A stretch of DNA of 37,441 nt from CAVUXJ01 sp963814975. Its GTDB lineage: Bacteria > Acidobacteriota > Vicinamibacteria > Vicinamibacterales > CAVVIG01. The translations under genes were made by a program, and so were the position numbers. This document shows, piece by piece, positions 17,893 to 27,091 of this stretch. The notes under the pieces are model-generated. The model was given only the letters and a program-made list of their open reading frames with translations. It had not been told where the DNA came from and made no database searches. Every line of letters starts with the position of its first letter. Within the stretch, counting starts at the first letter, position 1. Location: assembly GCA_963814975.1 (NCBI GenBank), contig CAWFFB010000019.1, positions 1 through 37,441 of the forward strand, written 5' to 3'.

Positions 17893-20394
17893 ATGCCTAC
17901 TCATCAGACGAGCGCTGCGGCTGCCGTCGAGACCGAACCGGACGTCAGGCACACGGAGGCGCTGCTGAAGGCCGGGGCCCTGCAGAGCGCGATCTTCAAC
18001 AGTTCGAACTTCTCGAGCATCGCCACCGACGCGAAAGGGGTGATCCAGATCTTCAACGTCGGCGCCGAGCGGATGCTCGGCTACGCGGCCGCCGACGTGA
18101 TGAACAGGATCACGCCGGCCGAGATCACGGATCCGCAGGAAGTCGTGGCGCGGGCCACGGCGTTGAGCGTCGAGCTGGGCACGCCGATCACGCCCGGCTT
18201 CGAGGCGCTGGTGTTCAAGGCCTCGCGCGGGATCGAGGACATCTACGAGCTGACCTACATCCGCAAGGACGGGAGCCGGTTCCCGGCGGTGGTGTCGGTG
18301 ACGGCGCTGCGCGACGCGCAGGACGCGATCATCGGGTATCTGCTGATCGGCACCGACAACACCGCGCGCATCCAGGTCGAAGAGGAGCGGAAGAAACTCG
18401 ACCAGCGGCTGCGCGACCAGCACTTTTACACCCGCTCGCTGATCGAATCCAACATCGACGCCCTGATCACCACCGACCCCCGTGGCATCATCACCGACGT
18501 CAACAAGCAGATGGAGGCGCTGACCGGGTGCACGCGCGACGAGCTGATCGGCGCGCCGTTCAAGAACTCCTTCACCGACGCCGGCCGTGCCGAGGCCGGC
18601 ATCAAACGGGTGCTGAGCGAAGGCAAGGTCACCAACTACGAGCTCACCGCCCGCGCCCGGGACGGCCAGCAGACAGTCGTGTCCTACAACGCGACGACGT
18701 TTCACGACCGGGACCGGAGCCTCCAGGGCGTGTTCGCCGCCGCGCGCGACGTCACCGAGTTGAAGCGGTTCGAGCAGACGCTGCAGCAGAAGAACGTCGA
18801 GCTGGAAGACGCCAGCCGGATGAAGTCGGAGTTCCTCGCCAACATGTCCCACGAGCTGCGGACGCCGCTCAACGCGATCATCGGTTTCTCCGAGGTGCTC
18901 CGAGACGGCCTGCTCGGCGACCTGACGCCGCAGCAGCGAGGGTTCATCAGCGACATCTTCAGCAGCGGCAAGCATCTGCTCTCGCTGATCAACGACATCC
19001 TCGACCTGTCGAAGGTCGAAGCCGGCAAGATGTCGCTCGATCTGGAGACGGTTCCCGCGTCGTCGCTGTTCGTGAACAGCCTGTCGATCATCCGGGAGAA
19101 AGCGGCGACCCGTCACATCGAGTTGCGGATGGACGCGTCCGACACCCTGGGGGCGATTCAGGCGGACCCGCGCAAGGTCAAGCAGATTCTCTACAACCTG
19201 CTCTCGAATGCGGTCAAGTTCACCAGCGAAGGCGGCCAGGTCGTCCTGTCCGCCGGCCGGGTTCCCAGGGTCCGCGTCGGTCATTTGCCGGGCGGCTGGA
19301 AGGGCCGCACCTTTCCGTTGGCCGACAACACGTTCACGGAGTTTCTCCAGATCAGTGTGACCGACAACGGCATCGGCATCGCGCCGGAGGGGCTGGAACA
19401 CCTGTTCACGCCGTTCAGCCAGATCGACAGCGGGCTGGCGCGCAAATTCGAGGGGACGGGCCTCGGGCTGGCGATGGTGAAGCTTCTCGCCGAGTTGCAC
19501 GGCGGCGCCGTGGCCGTGGAAAGCGCCGTGGGCGAAGGGTCCCGTTTCACGGTCTGGCTGCCGCTCCGGGAGCGGACCGACGACCTGGTCGCACAGGCGT
19601 GGGTCCCGGGCCCGCCGGCCATCCGGCCGGCGGAAGGCATGAGAACGGCGCTGGTCGTGGAGGATGACGAGAAGTCCGCCGAACTGGTCCGCGTCCAGCT
19701 CGAGGCGGAGGGCTTCACCGTCCTGCACGCGGCCTCCGCCGAAGCCGCGCTGGAGCTCGCGGTGCAACAGCCCTTGGCGCTGATCACGCTCGACATCATG
19801 CTCCCGCAGATGGACGGCTGGGAATTCCTCAGCCGGCTCAAGCAGGTGCCGGCGCTCTCGCGGATTCCCGTCGTCATCATCTCGATCGTCGCCGATCGCA
19901 ACAAAGGATTCGCGCTCGGCGCCGCGGCGGTCATGCAGAAGCCGATCTCCCGGCTGGAGTTGTACGAGGCGCTCGTCGACCTCGGGCTGTTTCCTCTCTC
20001 GCAGGGCGAGAGGCTGAAAGTGCTCGTGGTCGACGACGATCCGAAGGCACTCGAGCTGGTCGCGCTCCGCATGACCGGCCTCGCCACTCAGACGCTGCGC
20101 GCGAGCGGAGGGCAGGAAGCGATTGAAACCGCACGGCGGGAACTGCCGAACTTGATCATCCTCGATCTGATGATGCCGGAGGTGAACGGCTTCGACGTCG
20201 TGACGGCGCTGAACCATTACCCCGAGACGACAGGTATTCCCATCCTGATCGTCACCGCCAAGCAGCTCACGCCGGATGATCGCTCCAGACTCAATGGCTA
20301 TGTGACGACGATCATGGAGAAGGCCGATTTCGATCGCGACCGCTTCACGATCGAGGTCCGCCGGGCCCTGTCCAGACGCCCGATGGTCGCCTGA
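17893..20394 (+). CDS. Soluble hybrid histidine kinase PAS-PAS-HisKA-HATPase-REC-REC
   Basis: Cytosolic sensor kinase of 833 residues without membrane segments. PAS1 (about 30-155, SSIATDAKGVIQIFNVGAER) and PAS2 (about 170-300, ALITTDPRGIITDVN) are followed by a coiled coil, the phosphoacceptor SEFLANMSHELRTPLNAIIG (His near 319), the ATPase domain (N-box LYNLLSNAVKFTS near 433; G-box FEGTGLGLAM near 521) and two receivers. REC1 starts at VVEDD (about 587; acceptor LDIMLPQMDG, MQKPIS). REC2 starts at VLVVDDD (about 709; acceptor LDLMMPEVNGFD). REC2 has an atypical end, TIMEKADFD, in place of the usual K-P motif. PAS domains suggest a redox or small-molecule cue. GGGAG precedes the ATG. It is followed one base after its stop by the next receiver gene, implying coupling. 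Confidence 0.94.
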   Translation: MPTHQTSAAAAVETEPDVRHTEALLKAGALQSAIFNSSNFSSIATDAKGVIQIFNVGAERMLGYAAADVMNRITPAEITDPQEVVARATALSVELGTPITPGFEALVFKASRGIEDIYELTYIRKDGSRFPAVVSVTALRDAQDAIIGYLLIGTDNTARIQVEEERKKLDQRLRDQHFYTRSLIESNIDALITTDPRGIITDVNKQMEALTGCTRDELIGAPFKNSFTDAGRAEAGIKRVLSEGKVTNYELTARARDGQQTVVSYNATTFHDRDRSLQGVFAAARDVTELKRFEQTLQQKNVELEDASRMKSEFLANMSHELRTPLNAIIGFSEVLRDGLLGDLTPQQRGFISDIFSSGKHLLSLINDILDLSKVEAGKMSLDLETVPASSLFVNSLSIIREKAATRHIELRMDASDTLGAIQADPRKVKQILYNLLSNAVKFTSEGGQVVLSAGRVPRVRVGHLPGGWKGRTFPLADNTFTEFLQISVTDNGIGIAPEGLEHLFTPFSQIDSGLARKFEGTGLGLAMVKLLAELHGGAVAVESAVGEGSRFTVWLPLRERTDDLVAQAWVPGPPAIRPAEGMRTALVVEDDEKSAELVRVQLEAEGFTVLHAASAEAALELAVQQPLALITLDIMLPQMDGWEFLSRLKQVPALSRIPVVIISIVADRNKGFALGAAAVMQKPISRLELYEALVDLGLFPLSQGERLKVLVVDDDPKALELVALRMTGLATQTLRASGGQEAIETARRELPNLIILDLMMPEVNGFDVVTALNHYPETTGIPILIVTAKQLTPDDRSRLNGYVTTIMEKADFDRDRFTIEVRRALSRRPMVA

Positions 20395-20395
20395 C

Positions 20396-20770
20396 GTGTC
20401 GACAGTGTTGATCGTCGAGGACAATCCCGCCAACATGACGCTGGCGGTGTTCCTGCTGGAGTCGGCGGGGCACACCGTCATTCGCGCGACGAACGCCGAG
20501 GTCGGCTTGACCCTCGTCCGCGACGAGCATCCCCACCTGATCCTGATGGATATCCAGCTGCCCGGCATGGACGGCCTCGCGGCCACGGTCCTGCTCAAGC
20601 AAGATCCCGCGACGCGCGCCATTCCGGTGATTGCGCTCACCGCCCTGGCGATGAAGGGCGACGAGGCGCGCATTCGAGCGGCAGGGTGTGACGGCTACAT
20701 CGCCAAGCCGCTGGCCTACCGGGAGTTCCTCGCGACGATCTCGTCTCAGTTGACCGCCGCGCCGGAGTAG
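20396..20770 (+). CDS. Single-domain response regulator (DivK/CheY-like)
   Basis: Receiver of 124 residues: VLIVEDNPANMTL, phosphoacceptor in LILMDIQLPGMDG, IALTALAMKGDE and GYIAKPLAYREFL, ending soon after the last helix. The EDN, ALTALAMKGDE and AAGCDGYIAKP features are those of DivK-like receivers working in phosphorelays. The start is GTG at 20396, one base after the kinase stop. No other start fits the short N-terminus. It probably receives phosphate from the preceding or following hybrid kinase. Confidence 0.9.
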   Translation: MSTVLIVEDNPANMTLAVFLLESAGHTVIRATNAEVGLTLVRDEHPHLILMDIQLPGMDGLAATVLLKQDPATRAIPVIALTALAMKGDEARIRAAGCDGYIAKPLAYREFLATISSQLTAAPE

Positions 20771-20775
20771 CCGGC

Positions 20776-23304
20776 GTGACACGCGCGATCATGAACAGCA
20801 GGCGCGACCCTCTCGACCATCAGCCACGAATTCTGATTGTGGACGACGAGATCCAGAACAGACAGCTCCTGGAAGTGATGCTCGCGCCGGAAGGCATGCT
20901 TCTTCAGACGGCTGCGAGCGGCGGGGAAGCGCTCGCCATGATGACCGGTCAAGCGCCCGACCTCATTCTCCTCGACGTCATGATGCCGGAGATGGACGGG
21001 TACGAGTTGGCGGCGACGATCAAGGGGAACCCGGCGACGCGCAACATTCCCATCCTCATGGTCACGGCCCTCGACGATCGCGAGGCCAGGATGCGGGGGC
21101 TCAACGCCGGCGCCGAGGAGTTCCTCACCAAGCCCGTGGATCGTGCCGAGTTGTGCGTGCGGGTGAGGAATCTGTTACGCCTCAAGGGCTACGGCGACTA
21201 CCACGACAGGTACAGCCAGATGCTCGAAAGCGAGGTGAGCTCGCGTACCGCGGCACTGGTCGAGAGCGAACGGCGGACGAATCTGGCCCTCGATGCCGGA
21301 CGGATGGGCACGTTCGAGCTCGATCTGGCGACCCATACTCTCGCTCGATCGCTCAGGCACGACCAGATATTCGGCTACGCCTCGCCGCAAAGCGAGTGGA
21401 ACACGAGAAATCTTCTCGCATGTGTCGTGCCCGAAGACCTGACGATGGCTCAACTGGCGATTGACGATGCGCCGCGGACCGACGGGTTCAGTCTGGAGTG
21501 CCGGATCCGCTGGCCCGACGCGTCTCAGCACTGGATTAGCGTGCTGGGCCGGGTCGATCGCGACCGCCACGGTGATCCGGCCAGACTCCTGGGCGTGATC
21601 ATGGACATCACCGATCGCAAGACGGCCGAAACCGACCTGCGGGCGGCGAAGAACGCCGCCGAAACCGCCAACCGGGCGAAGAGCGAATTCCTTGCGAACA
21701 TGAGCCACGAGATTCGGACGCCGATGAACGGGGTCATCGGCATGACCGATCTCGTGCTGGACACCGACCTGGCCCCCGAGCAACGCGGGTATCTCGACGT
21801 CGTCAAGTCGTCGGCCGATGCGCTGCTGACCGTGATCAACGACATCCTGGACTTCTCGAGGATCGAAGCGGGCAGACTCGACCTCGACCCGATCGACTTC
21901 AACCCTCGCGATGCCGTCGGCGACGCCGCGACCTCGGTGGCGCTGCGGGCTCACCAGAAGGGCCTCGAACTGATCGCGGACGTCGATGCGGCGATTCCGC
22001 CGATGCTGCGAGGCGATCCCGGACGGCTGCGCCAGATACTCATCAACCTGCTGGGCAACGCCATCAAGTTCACCCACCGCGGCGAGATCGTTCTTCGCGT
22101 GACGAACGTGGCGGCGACGCCACCGGACGTCGCCCTGCACTTCTCCATCAGGGACACCGGCATCGGCATCCCGCTCGACCGTCAACAAAGCGTGTTCGAG
22201 CCGTTCACGCAGGCCGACGGCTCCACGACCCGCGCGTATGGCGGCACCGGACTTGGCCTGACCATCTCGTCGAAGCTCGTGCAGCTGATGGGTGGACGCC
22301 TGTGGGTCGAGAGCCAAGAAAACACGGGGAGCACCTTCCACTTCACCGCGATCTTCAGATCGGCGGGCTCCCTTGCGGCGACGGTGCCGCTTGACGCGGT
22401 CGACTTGCGAAATCTGCCCGTCCTCATCGTCGACGACAACGCCACGAACCGGCGCCTCCTCGAAGAGATCGTCGTGGGCTGGCGCATGACTCCCACGCTG
22501 ACCAGTAGCGTCGCAGAGGCGCTCGCCGCGTTGCATGAGGCACAGCAAGCCGGCAGACCCTTCGATCTCGTGCTCACCGATTTCCAGATGCCTCATGCTG
22601 ACGGCTTCACCCTGGCTGAGGCCATCAAGAACGAGCCGGCGCTCGCTGGGGCCACCATTGTGATGCTCACCTCGGCCGGCCAACCAGGGGATGCGGCCCG
22701 GTGCCGGGAGGTCGGCATCGCCGCCTATCTCTCCAAACCCGTCAAGCGCTCGGAACTGCGCGACGCCATCCTGCTGGCATTGGGCGTTCAGGCCACCGAG
22801 CGAGATCGGCCGAAGCTGGTCACGCGCCACTCCCTCAGGGAGACGCGTAACATCGGCCGCATTCTCCTGGTGGAGGACAACACCGTGAACCAGCTGGTGG
22901 CCAGGCGTCTGCTCGAGAAGCGCGGGCACTCGGTGGTGGTGGCGAAAAACGGCTCGGACGCGCTGGCAATTCTCGATCGGTCGAAATGGGTCGGGTTCGG
23001 CTGTGTGCTGATGGACGTTCAGATGCCCGGCATGGACGGCTTCGAATGCACCGCCATCATCCGCGAACATGAACGGGTCACGGGGCGGCGGCTCCCGATC
23101 ATCGCGATGACGGCCCATGCGATGAAGGGGGATGAAGACCGCTGCCGGGCCGCGGGAATGGACGCGTACGTGTCGAAGCCCTTTCAGCCGGATGAGGTCT
23201 TCGACATCGTCGAGCGTCATCTCACCGCCTCGAACATCGACCCGCTCCAGCCATCGCCTTCCTGGGAACAGGTCGTCGTCCCTGCCACAGTCACGCCGGA
23301 ATGA
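20776..23304 (+). CDS. Soluble hybrid histidine kinase REC-PAS-HisKA-HATPase-REC-REC
   Basis: Cytosolic kinase of 842 residues (GTG start at 20776; an in-frame ATG at 20791 would also serve). The N-terminal receiver (about 18-133: ILIVDDE, LLDVMMPEMDGYEL, FLTKPVDRAEL) is joined by a coiled linker to a PAS/PAC domain (about 165-285). The phosphoacceptor HEIRTPMNG lies near 311, with the ATPase N-box LINLLGNAIKF near 422 and G-box YGGTGLGL near 488. Two more receivers follow: REC2 from about 549 (VLIVDDN, LTDFQMPHADG, LSKPVK) and REC3 from about 694 (ILLVEDN, LMDVQMPGMDGFEC, VSKPFQ), a BarA/ArcB-like arrangement but without a C-terminal HPt domain. An external histidine phosphotransfer protein would be expected; the DHp-only protein at 17081 is a candidate. 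Intact. Confidence 0.94.
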   Translation: MTRAIMNSRRDPLDHQPRILIVDDEIQNRQLLEVMLAPEGMLLQTAASGGEALAMMTGQAPDLILLDVMMPEMDGYELAATIKGNPATRNIPILMVTALDDREARMRGLNAGAEEFLTKPVDRAELCVRVRNLLRLKGYGDYHDRYSQMLESEVSSRTAALVESERRTNLALDAGRMGTFELDLATHTLARSLRHDQIFGYASPQSEWNTRNLLACVVPEDLTMAQLAIDDAPRTDGFSLECRIRWPDASQHWISVLGRVDRDRHGDPARLLGVIMDITDRKTAETDLRAAKNAAETANRAKSEFLANMSHEIRTPMNGVIGMTDLVLDTDLAPEQRGYLDVVKSSADALLTVINDILDFSRIEAGRLDLDPIDFNPRDAVGDAATSVALRAHQKGLELIADVDAAIPPMLRGDPGRLRQILINLLGNAIKFTHRGEIVLRVTNVAATPPDVALHFSIRDTGIGIPLDRQQSVFEPFTQADGSTTRAYGGTGLGLTISSKLVQLMGGRLWVESQENTGSTFHFTAIFRSAGSLAATVPLDAVDLRNLPVLIVDDNATNRRLLEEIVVGWRMTPTLTSSVAEALAALHEAQQAGRPFDLVLTDFQMPHADGFTLAEAIKNEPALAGATIVMLTSAGQPGDAARCREVGIAAYLSKPVKRSELRDAILLALGVQATERDRPKLVTRHSLRETRNIGRILLVEDNTVNQLVARRLLEKRGHSVVVAKNGSDALAILDRSKWVGFGCVLMDVQMPGMDGFECTAIIREHERVTGRRLPIIAMTAHAMKGDEDRCRAAGMDAYVSKPFQPDEVFDIVERHLTASNIDPLQPSPSWEQVVVPATVTPE

Positions 23305-23379
23305 CTTCGTGCCCACCACCGAAGGACGTTGGCCGGCACGCGAAATGGCGAACCCAGTGATCTCACGCCGATCCGGAGG

Positions 23380-25383
23380 ATGGTGAGCGGCCCGAACGTG
23401 CCGCGGGGCCCGGACATTCCCGAGGACCGCACACGTGTCTTGATCGTGGACGATGAACGCCACAACAGGCAGCTGCTGGAAGTGATGCTCGCCTCGGAAG
23501 GCTACCTCCTGGAGACTGCCGAGAGCGGTGAGGAAGCGCTCGACCTGGTGGTCCGGCATCCCCCCGATCTCGTCCTGCTCGACGTCATGATGCCAGGCAT
23601 GGATGGGTGCGCGGTCACGGCCACGATCAAGAGGAGCCCCGCGACCCAGAGCATTCCGATCATCCTGGTCACGGCGCTCGACGATCGCGCTGCGCGGATG
23701 AAGGGGCTGAAAGCCGGGGCCGAGGATTTTCTCACCAAGCCGGTGAATCGCGCCGAGCTTTGTGTGCGGGTGCGCAACCTCTTGCGGCTCAAGGCACAGG
23801 GCGACTTTCACGACAAATACGGGCGGATGCTCGAAGACGAGGTGGGCTTGCGCACAGCGGATCTCGTCGAGAGCGAACGTCTCTACCGGTCGACATTCGA
23901 CGCGGCGCCAATCGGGATCGTGCACGCGGGGCTGGACGGACGATGGCTGCGGGTCAATCAGCGCCTCTGCGACCTGCTGGGGTACTCGCGCGAGGAATTA
24001 CAGACGGCAAACTGTCACGAACTGCTCCAGACCGAGGAAAGCCCCGGCGAGGCCGCTGCGATCCGACAGATGGCGGCCGGGACATTGGACCGCTACCTTC
24101 TCGATGAAAAACGGTATCGCCGGCACGACGGCAGCCTCGTCTGGGCCAGAGTGAATGTGTCCGTCCATCGCGACGCCACCGCCCAGCCCCAGTATTTCAT
24201 CTCGGTGATCGAGGACATCACCGAACGGAGGGCGCTCGAAGCCCAGGTCCAGCAGGCAACCAAGATGGACGCGATTGGCCAATTGGCTTCCGGTGTGGCC
24301 CATGATTTCAACAACCTGCTGACGGTCATTCTCGGCTTCGCCGAGCTCATGACCGCGGATGTCGCTCTGGCCAACCAGCACGCGAAGGACCTCGGCGAGA
24401 TCGTCAAGGCGGCGCAGCGAGCCACGGCTCTCACCAAGCAGCTGCTCGCGGTCAGTCGCCAGCAGGTGATGAACACGGCGCCGCTCGACATGAACGAGCT
24501 GATCACGGAGATGACCGGCATGCTCGGCCGCTTGATCGGCGCGCACATCGAGATCGCGCTCGTCCTCCCGCCCGATCTCCCGCTGGTGCTCGCGGATCGC
24601 GGCCAGCTGGAGCAAGTGGTGATGAACCTCGTGGTCAATGCGAGAGACGCCATGCCCAATGGCGGGAGCGTGACCATTGAAACGGCGGACATCGAGCTCG
24701 AGAACTCCGTCTTTCACGAAGAGACGATCAACCATGGACGTTACCTGATGGTTGCGGTCACCGATACCGGGACGGGCATGTCCAAGGAGACCGAACGCCA
24801 CCTGTTCGAGCCGTTCTTCACAACCAAGGAGTCCGGGAAGGGCACCGGCCTTGGCCTGTCGATGACCTACGGGATCGTCAAGCAGAGCAAGGGGTATATC
24901 CGGGTGTACAGCGAAGCCGGCCGTGGGACGACCTTCAAGGTCTACTTGCCGATTGCCACGCAAGACGCGGCCTTGGAGGCGCCAAGCACGGTGGTCAGCG
25001 TCCCAGTCAAGGCGGCATCGGAGACCGTGCTGCTCGTCGAAGACGAGGCCGGCGTGCGCCAATTCTCGAAGCGCATCCTCGAAAAGGCGGGCTATCGGGT
25101 GCTGGAAGCCGTGAACGGGGACGCCGCCGAGAAACTATTCACGGAGCATGCCGGTTCGATCGATCTGGTGGTGACCGACGTGATCATGCCCGGCTGCGGT
25201 GGGCCCGAACTCCTCAGTCGACTCCAAGCGCTCGAACCGGCGCTGAAGTCCCTGTACATGTCGGGCTACACGGAGAAAACGGCCTCGAATCGGGCAGGAA
25301 TCGAGCGAGGCGTCCCGTTCGTCCAGAAGCCCTTCACGGCCGCGGAGTTCGTGCGGCAGGTGCGAGGAGCGTTGGAGCGGTAG
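23380..25383 (+). CDS. Soluble hybrid histidine kinase REC-PAS-HisKA-HATPase-REC
   Basis: Cytosolic kinase of about 667 residues and intact paralogue of 6979-8963. The receiver (about 18-135; LLDVMMPGMDG, FLTKPVNRAEL) and coiled linker are followed by PAS (about 163-285; STFDAAPIGIVHAGLDGRW), the phosphoacceptor VAHDFNNLLTVILGFAELM, the ATPase domain (VVMNLVVNARDAMPNGG, GKGTGLGLSMTYGIVKQSK) and a C-terminal receiver (ETVLLVEDEAGVRQF, VVTDVIMPGCGGPEL, YMSGYTE, FVQKPF). The start is uncertain: ATG 23380 has GGAGG directly adjacent, GTG 23383 is better spaced, and an upstream TTG at 23329 is possible. It follows the previous kinase by about 75 bases and ends the co-directional signalling series. 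Confidence 0.93.
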   Translation: MVSGPNVPRGPDIPEDRTRVLIVDDERHNRQLLEVMLASEGYLLETAESGEEALDLVVRHPPDLVLLDVMMPGMDGCAVTATIKRSPATQSIPIILVTALDDRAARMKGLKAGAEDFLTKPVNRAELCVRVRNLLRLKAQGDFHDKYGRMLEDEVGLRTADLVESERLYRSTFDAAPIGIVHAGLDGRWLRVNQRLCDLLGYSREELQTANCHELLQTEESPGEAAAIRQMAAGTLDRYLLDEKRYRRHDGSLVWARVNVSVHRDATAQPQYFISVIEDITERRALEAQVQQATKMDAIGQLASGVAHDFNNLLTVILGFAELMTADVALANQHAKDLGEIVKAAQRATALTKQLLAVSRQQVMNTAPLDMNELITEMTGMLGRLIGAHIEIALVLPPDLPLVLADRGQLEQVVMNLVVNARDAMPNGGSVTIETADIELENSVFHEETINHGRYLMVAVTDTGTGMSKETERHLFEPFFTTKESGKGTGLGLSMTYGIVKQSKGYIRVYSEAGRGTTFKVYLPIATQDAALEAPSTVVSVPVKAASETVLLVEDEAGVRQFSKRILEKAGYRVLEAVNGDAAEKLFTEHAGSIDLVVTDVIMPGCGGPELLSRLQALEPALKSLYMSGYTEKTASNRAGIERGVPFVQKPFTAAEFVRQVRGALER

Positions 25384-25393
25384 GCCATCCTCA

Positions 25394-25413
25394 TCCGGGA
25401 GGCCGGCCCCGGA
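25394..25413 (+). terminator. Possible hairpin at the end of the signalling cluster
   Basis: A 6-bp stem TCCGGG / CCCGGA with an 8-base loop lies 11 bases after the stop at 25383, between convergent genes. No T-run is present. Confidence 0.35.
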
Positions 25414-25444
25414 CCGACCGTGTCGCCACGCCTGTGCGTCCCGC

Positions 25445-25714
25445 CTATGAGGCGAGGCGAATCGGCAATCGCTGCACTTCCTGTGGTGGCGGACCGGCGG
25501 CCGTAATAGCCAGGGCTCGCCGATAGGACGCGCTCCGTTCCTGGCATATCACGCAGGCGCATACGCGCTCATGTTTCACGCAGGGCTCTGAACGGCCTTT
25601 CGCGTAGACCAGGAGCCCGGTCCAGAACTCCAGCGCGTGTTCGAAGCACACCTGCTCCGGGTAGGAAACGATCTTTTCCGTGGCTGGCTGCTCGCAATAA
25701 GCACAACCCATCAT
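25445..25714 (-). CDS. Small Cys-rich, probably zinc-binding protein of unknown function
   Basis: 89-residue protein whose seven Cys and two His form two treble-clef-like groups: C4xxC7 with C23xxH26, and C45xxH48 with C52xC54xxC57. The intervening sequence is EHALEFWTGLLVYAKGR. The spacing strongly suggests two structural zinc sites; I know of no function for the family, though similar short proteins occur in soil bacteria. No good Shine-Dalgarno is seen before the ATG at 25714. It lies 84 bases beyond the truncated aldo/keto reductase on the same strand and could share its transcript. Confidence 0.7.
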   Translation of the reverse strand: MMGCAYCEQPATEKIVSYPEQVCFEHALEFWTGLLVYAKGRSEPCVKHERVCACVICQERSASYRRALAITAAGPPPQEVQRLPIRLAS

Positions 25715-25798
25715 GCCGATCAGGATAAACGGCCCGACCCGAGCTCGGCTGTACCAATTTGAACACTCCCAGAATGAGCCCCTGCCCGCCCCGCGCTT

Positions 25799-26137
25799 TC
25801 ATTTCGCCCCTTCCGCGATGATGTGGAGGCGCGACAGGCCCACCTGATTGGGACCTTTTCCCATCCGCCCCCGTACCTTCGTTGCCAGCACGACATCACG
25901 CCGCCGTCCCGCGATCGCCTTACCGACCAGCGTCTCCGACTCGCCGGCCGAACCCACGTCGGCGGTGTCGATGAAGTTGACGCCCGCGTCGAGCGCACGG
26001 CCGACGATCGCATCCACGGCAGGCTGATCGAGGCCGCCAATGACTTCCCACATCTGACCGCGGCCGCCAAACGTCATGGCGCCGAGGCACAGCTTCGACG
26101 CGAACACGCCGGTGTCCGCCAGCAAACGATATTTCAT
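25799..26137 (-). pseudogene. Truncated aldo/keto reductase, N-terminal fragment lacking the catalytic Tyr
   Basis: 112-residue fragment covering the first third of an aldo/keto reductase barrel: MKYRLLADTGVFASKLCLGA, NFIDTADVGSAGESE, VVLATKVRGRMG and VGLSRLHIIAEGAK, then a stop. Family members are normally about 320-350 residues and continue with a helix leading to RLGTDYIDLYQ, which is absent downstream. The catalytic Tyr of DTADVY is Gly here, although the Asp and the Lys of ATK remain. It could not be an active NADPH-dependent reductase. Its ATG comes one base after the stop of the MBL gene, so it was probably the last gene of the PQQ dehydrogenase operon. Confidence 0.72.
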
Positions 26138-26138
26138 C

Positions 26139-27062
26139 TCATGATGCCGGCTTCAGCTCGGCGTAGATCGCCTCGACGGCGGCCTTGACGCGTTCAGATC
26201 GATAGCCCTTGTACTTCGGCGTCAGATCGATCGATGCCACCGCGTCGCCGACATTTTTCCCCGCCTTGATCGCGCCCTGGACCGCGGCGAGCAGGTCGCT
26301 CGTGAATCGCTGATACTCCTCGAGCTCTTTCCAGGTCGTCACCGGGATGTGGCCCGGGATCACCGTGTCGACATCCTTGATGCCCGCCAGCAGCTTCGCG
26401 ATCGTCTGCGGGTGGGCGACGCCGCTCCCGCCGTTGTTTCGATCGTAAAGCGGCGCGTCCTTCCACGCGAACATGTCGCCGGCGTGAAGCACCCGCAACG
26501 CTGGAAAGACGACAAACGCATCGCCGTTGGTGTGGCCGGCACCGAAGTAGTACAGGTCGATGCGGTCCTTGCCGCTACCGAGCGTCATCCGGTCCTTGAA
26601 CGTCTTCTTCGGCAGGAATTTCGCATTGTCACCCTTGAAGGCATCCATCTTCGCCATGTTCGCCGCGGTGTTCTCGTGCGTCACGGAGTCGACGGTCGCC
26701 CCGAAGAAACCGTTGTTTCCGGTATGGTCGCCGTGGGTGTGCGTGTTGATGATGGTGGTGACGGGCTTGCTGGTCACCGTTTTGATCTTGTCGAGGAGCG
26801 GCTGTCCCCAGCCGGCGAGCTTCGTGTCAACCAGCACGACGCCCCCGTCGGTCACGAAGGCGGCGACGTTGCCGCCGCTGAAGGTTGCCGGGTTTCCGGG
26901 GGTTGAGCTGGTCAGGACATACAGGTTGTCCTTCAGTTTCTCGATGTCGATGACCTTCGGCCCTGTCGGCTGGGCCTGCGGCCCGGCCACTGCCATCGAG
27001 AGCACGCCCACCACGATCACCGCGCCGAGCACTGCGTATCGCCTCAAGTGGCCTCGTCTCAT
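26139..27062 (-). CDS. Periplasmic MBL-fold metallohydrolase
   Basis: Exported metallo-beta-lactamase-fold protein of 307 residues. A signal peptide (RYAVLGAVIVVGVLSMAVAG) precedes the metal-binding motif INTHTHGDHTGNNGFF (HxHxDH) near residue 107, a third metal site at FGAGHTNGDAFVVF, the bridging Asp at HAGDMFAWKD and the last His at IPGHIPVTTWKE. The substrate is unknown; members range from class B3-like lactamases to quinoprotein-associated hydrolases. It starts 29 bases after the stop of the PQQ dehydrogenase, so the two are probably co-transcribed, suggesting a link to quinoprotein metabolism. It is intact. Family assignment is secure, specific activity not. Confidence 0.88.
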   Translation of the reverse strand: MRRGHLRRYAVLGAVIVVGVLSMAVAGPQAQPTGPKVIDIEKLKDNLYVLTSSTPGNPATFSGGNVAAFVTDGGVVLVDTKLAGWGQPLLDKIKTVTSKPVTTIINTHTHGDHTGNNGFFGATVDSVTHENTAANMAKMDAFKGDNAKFLPKKTFKDRMTLGSGKDRIDLYYFGAGHTNGDAFVVFPALRVLHAGDMFAWKDAPLYDRNNGGSGVAHPQTIAKLLAGIKDVDTVIPGHIPVTTWKELEEYQRFTSDLLAAVQGAIKAGKNVGDAVASIDLTPKYKGYRSERVKAAVEAIYAELKPAS

Positions 27063-27091
27063 GTGATCCTCCGCAGTTTCAGTTCAAGAGA

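Noticed and set aside
17290..20673. Very long open frame (over 1100 codons) on the minus strand
   Set aside because: It is antisense to the hybrid kinase and its neighbours, has Arg/Asp/Val-rich low-information sequence with no domain, and is the mirror effect of high-GC third codon positions. The + strand genes carry clear motifs.
21175..23925. Open frame of over 900 codons on the minus strand
   Set aside because: Antisense to two well-defined kinases, with no family signature and the same high-GC shadow composition.
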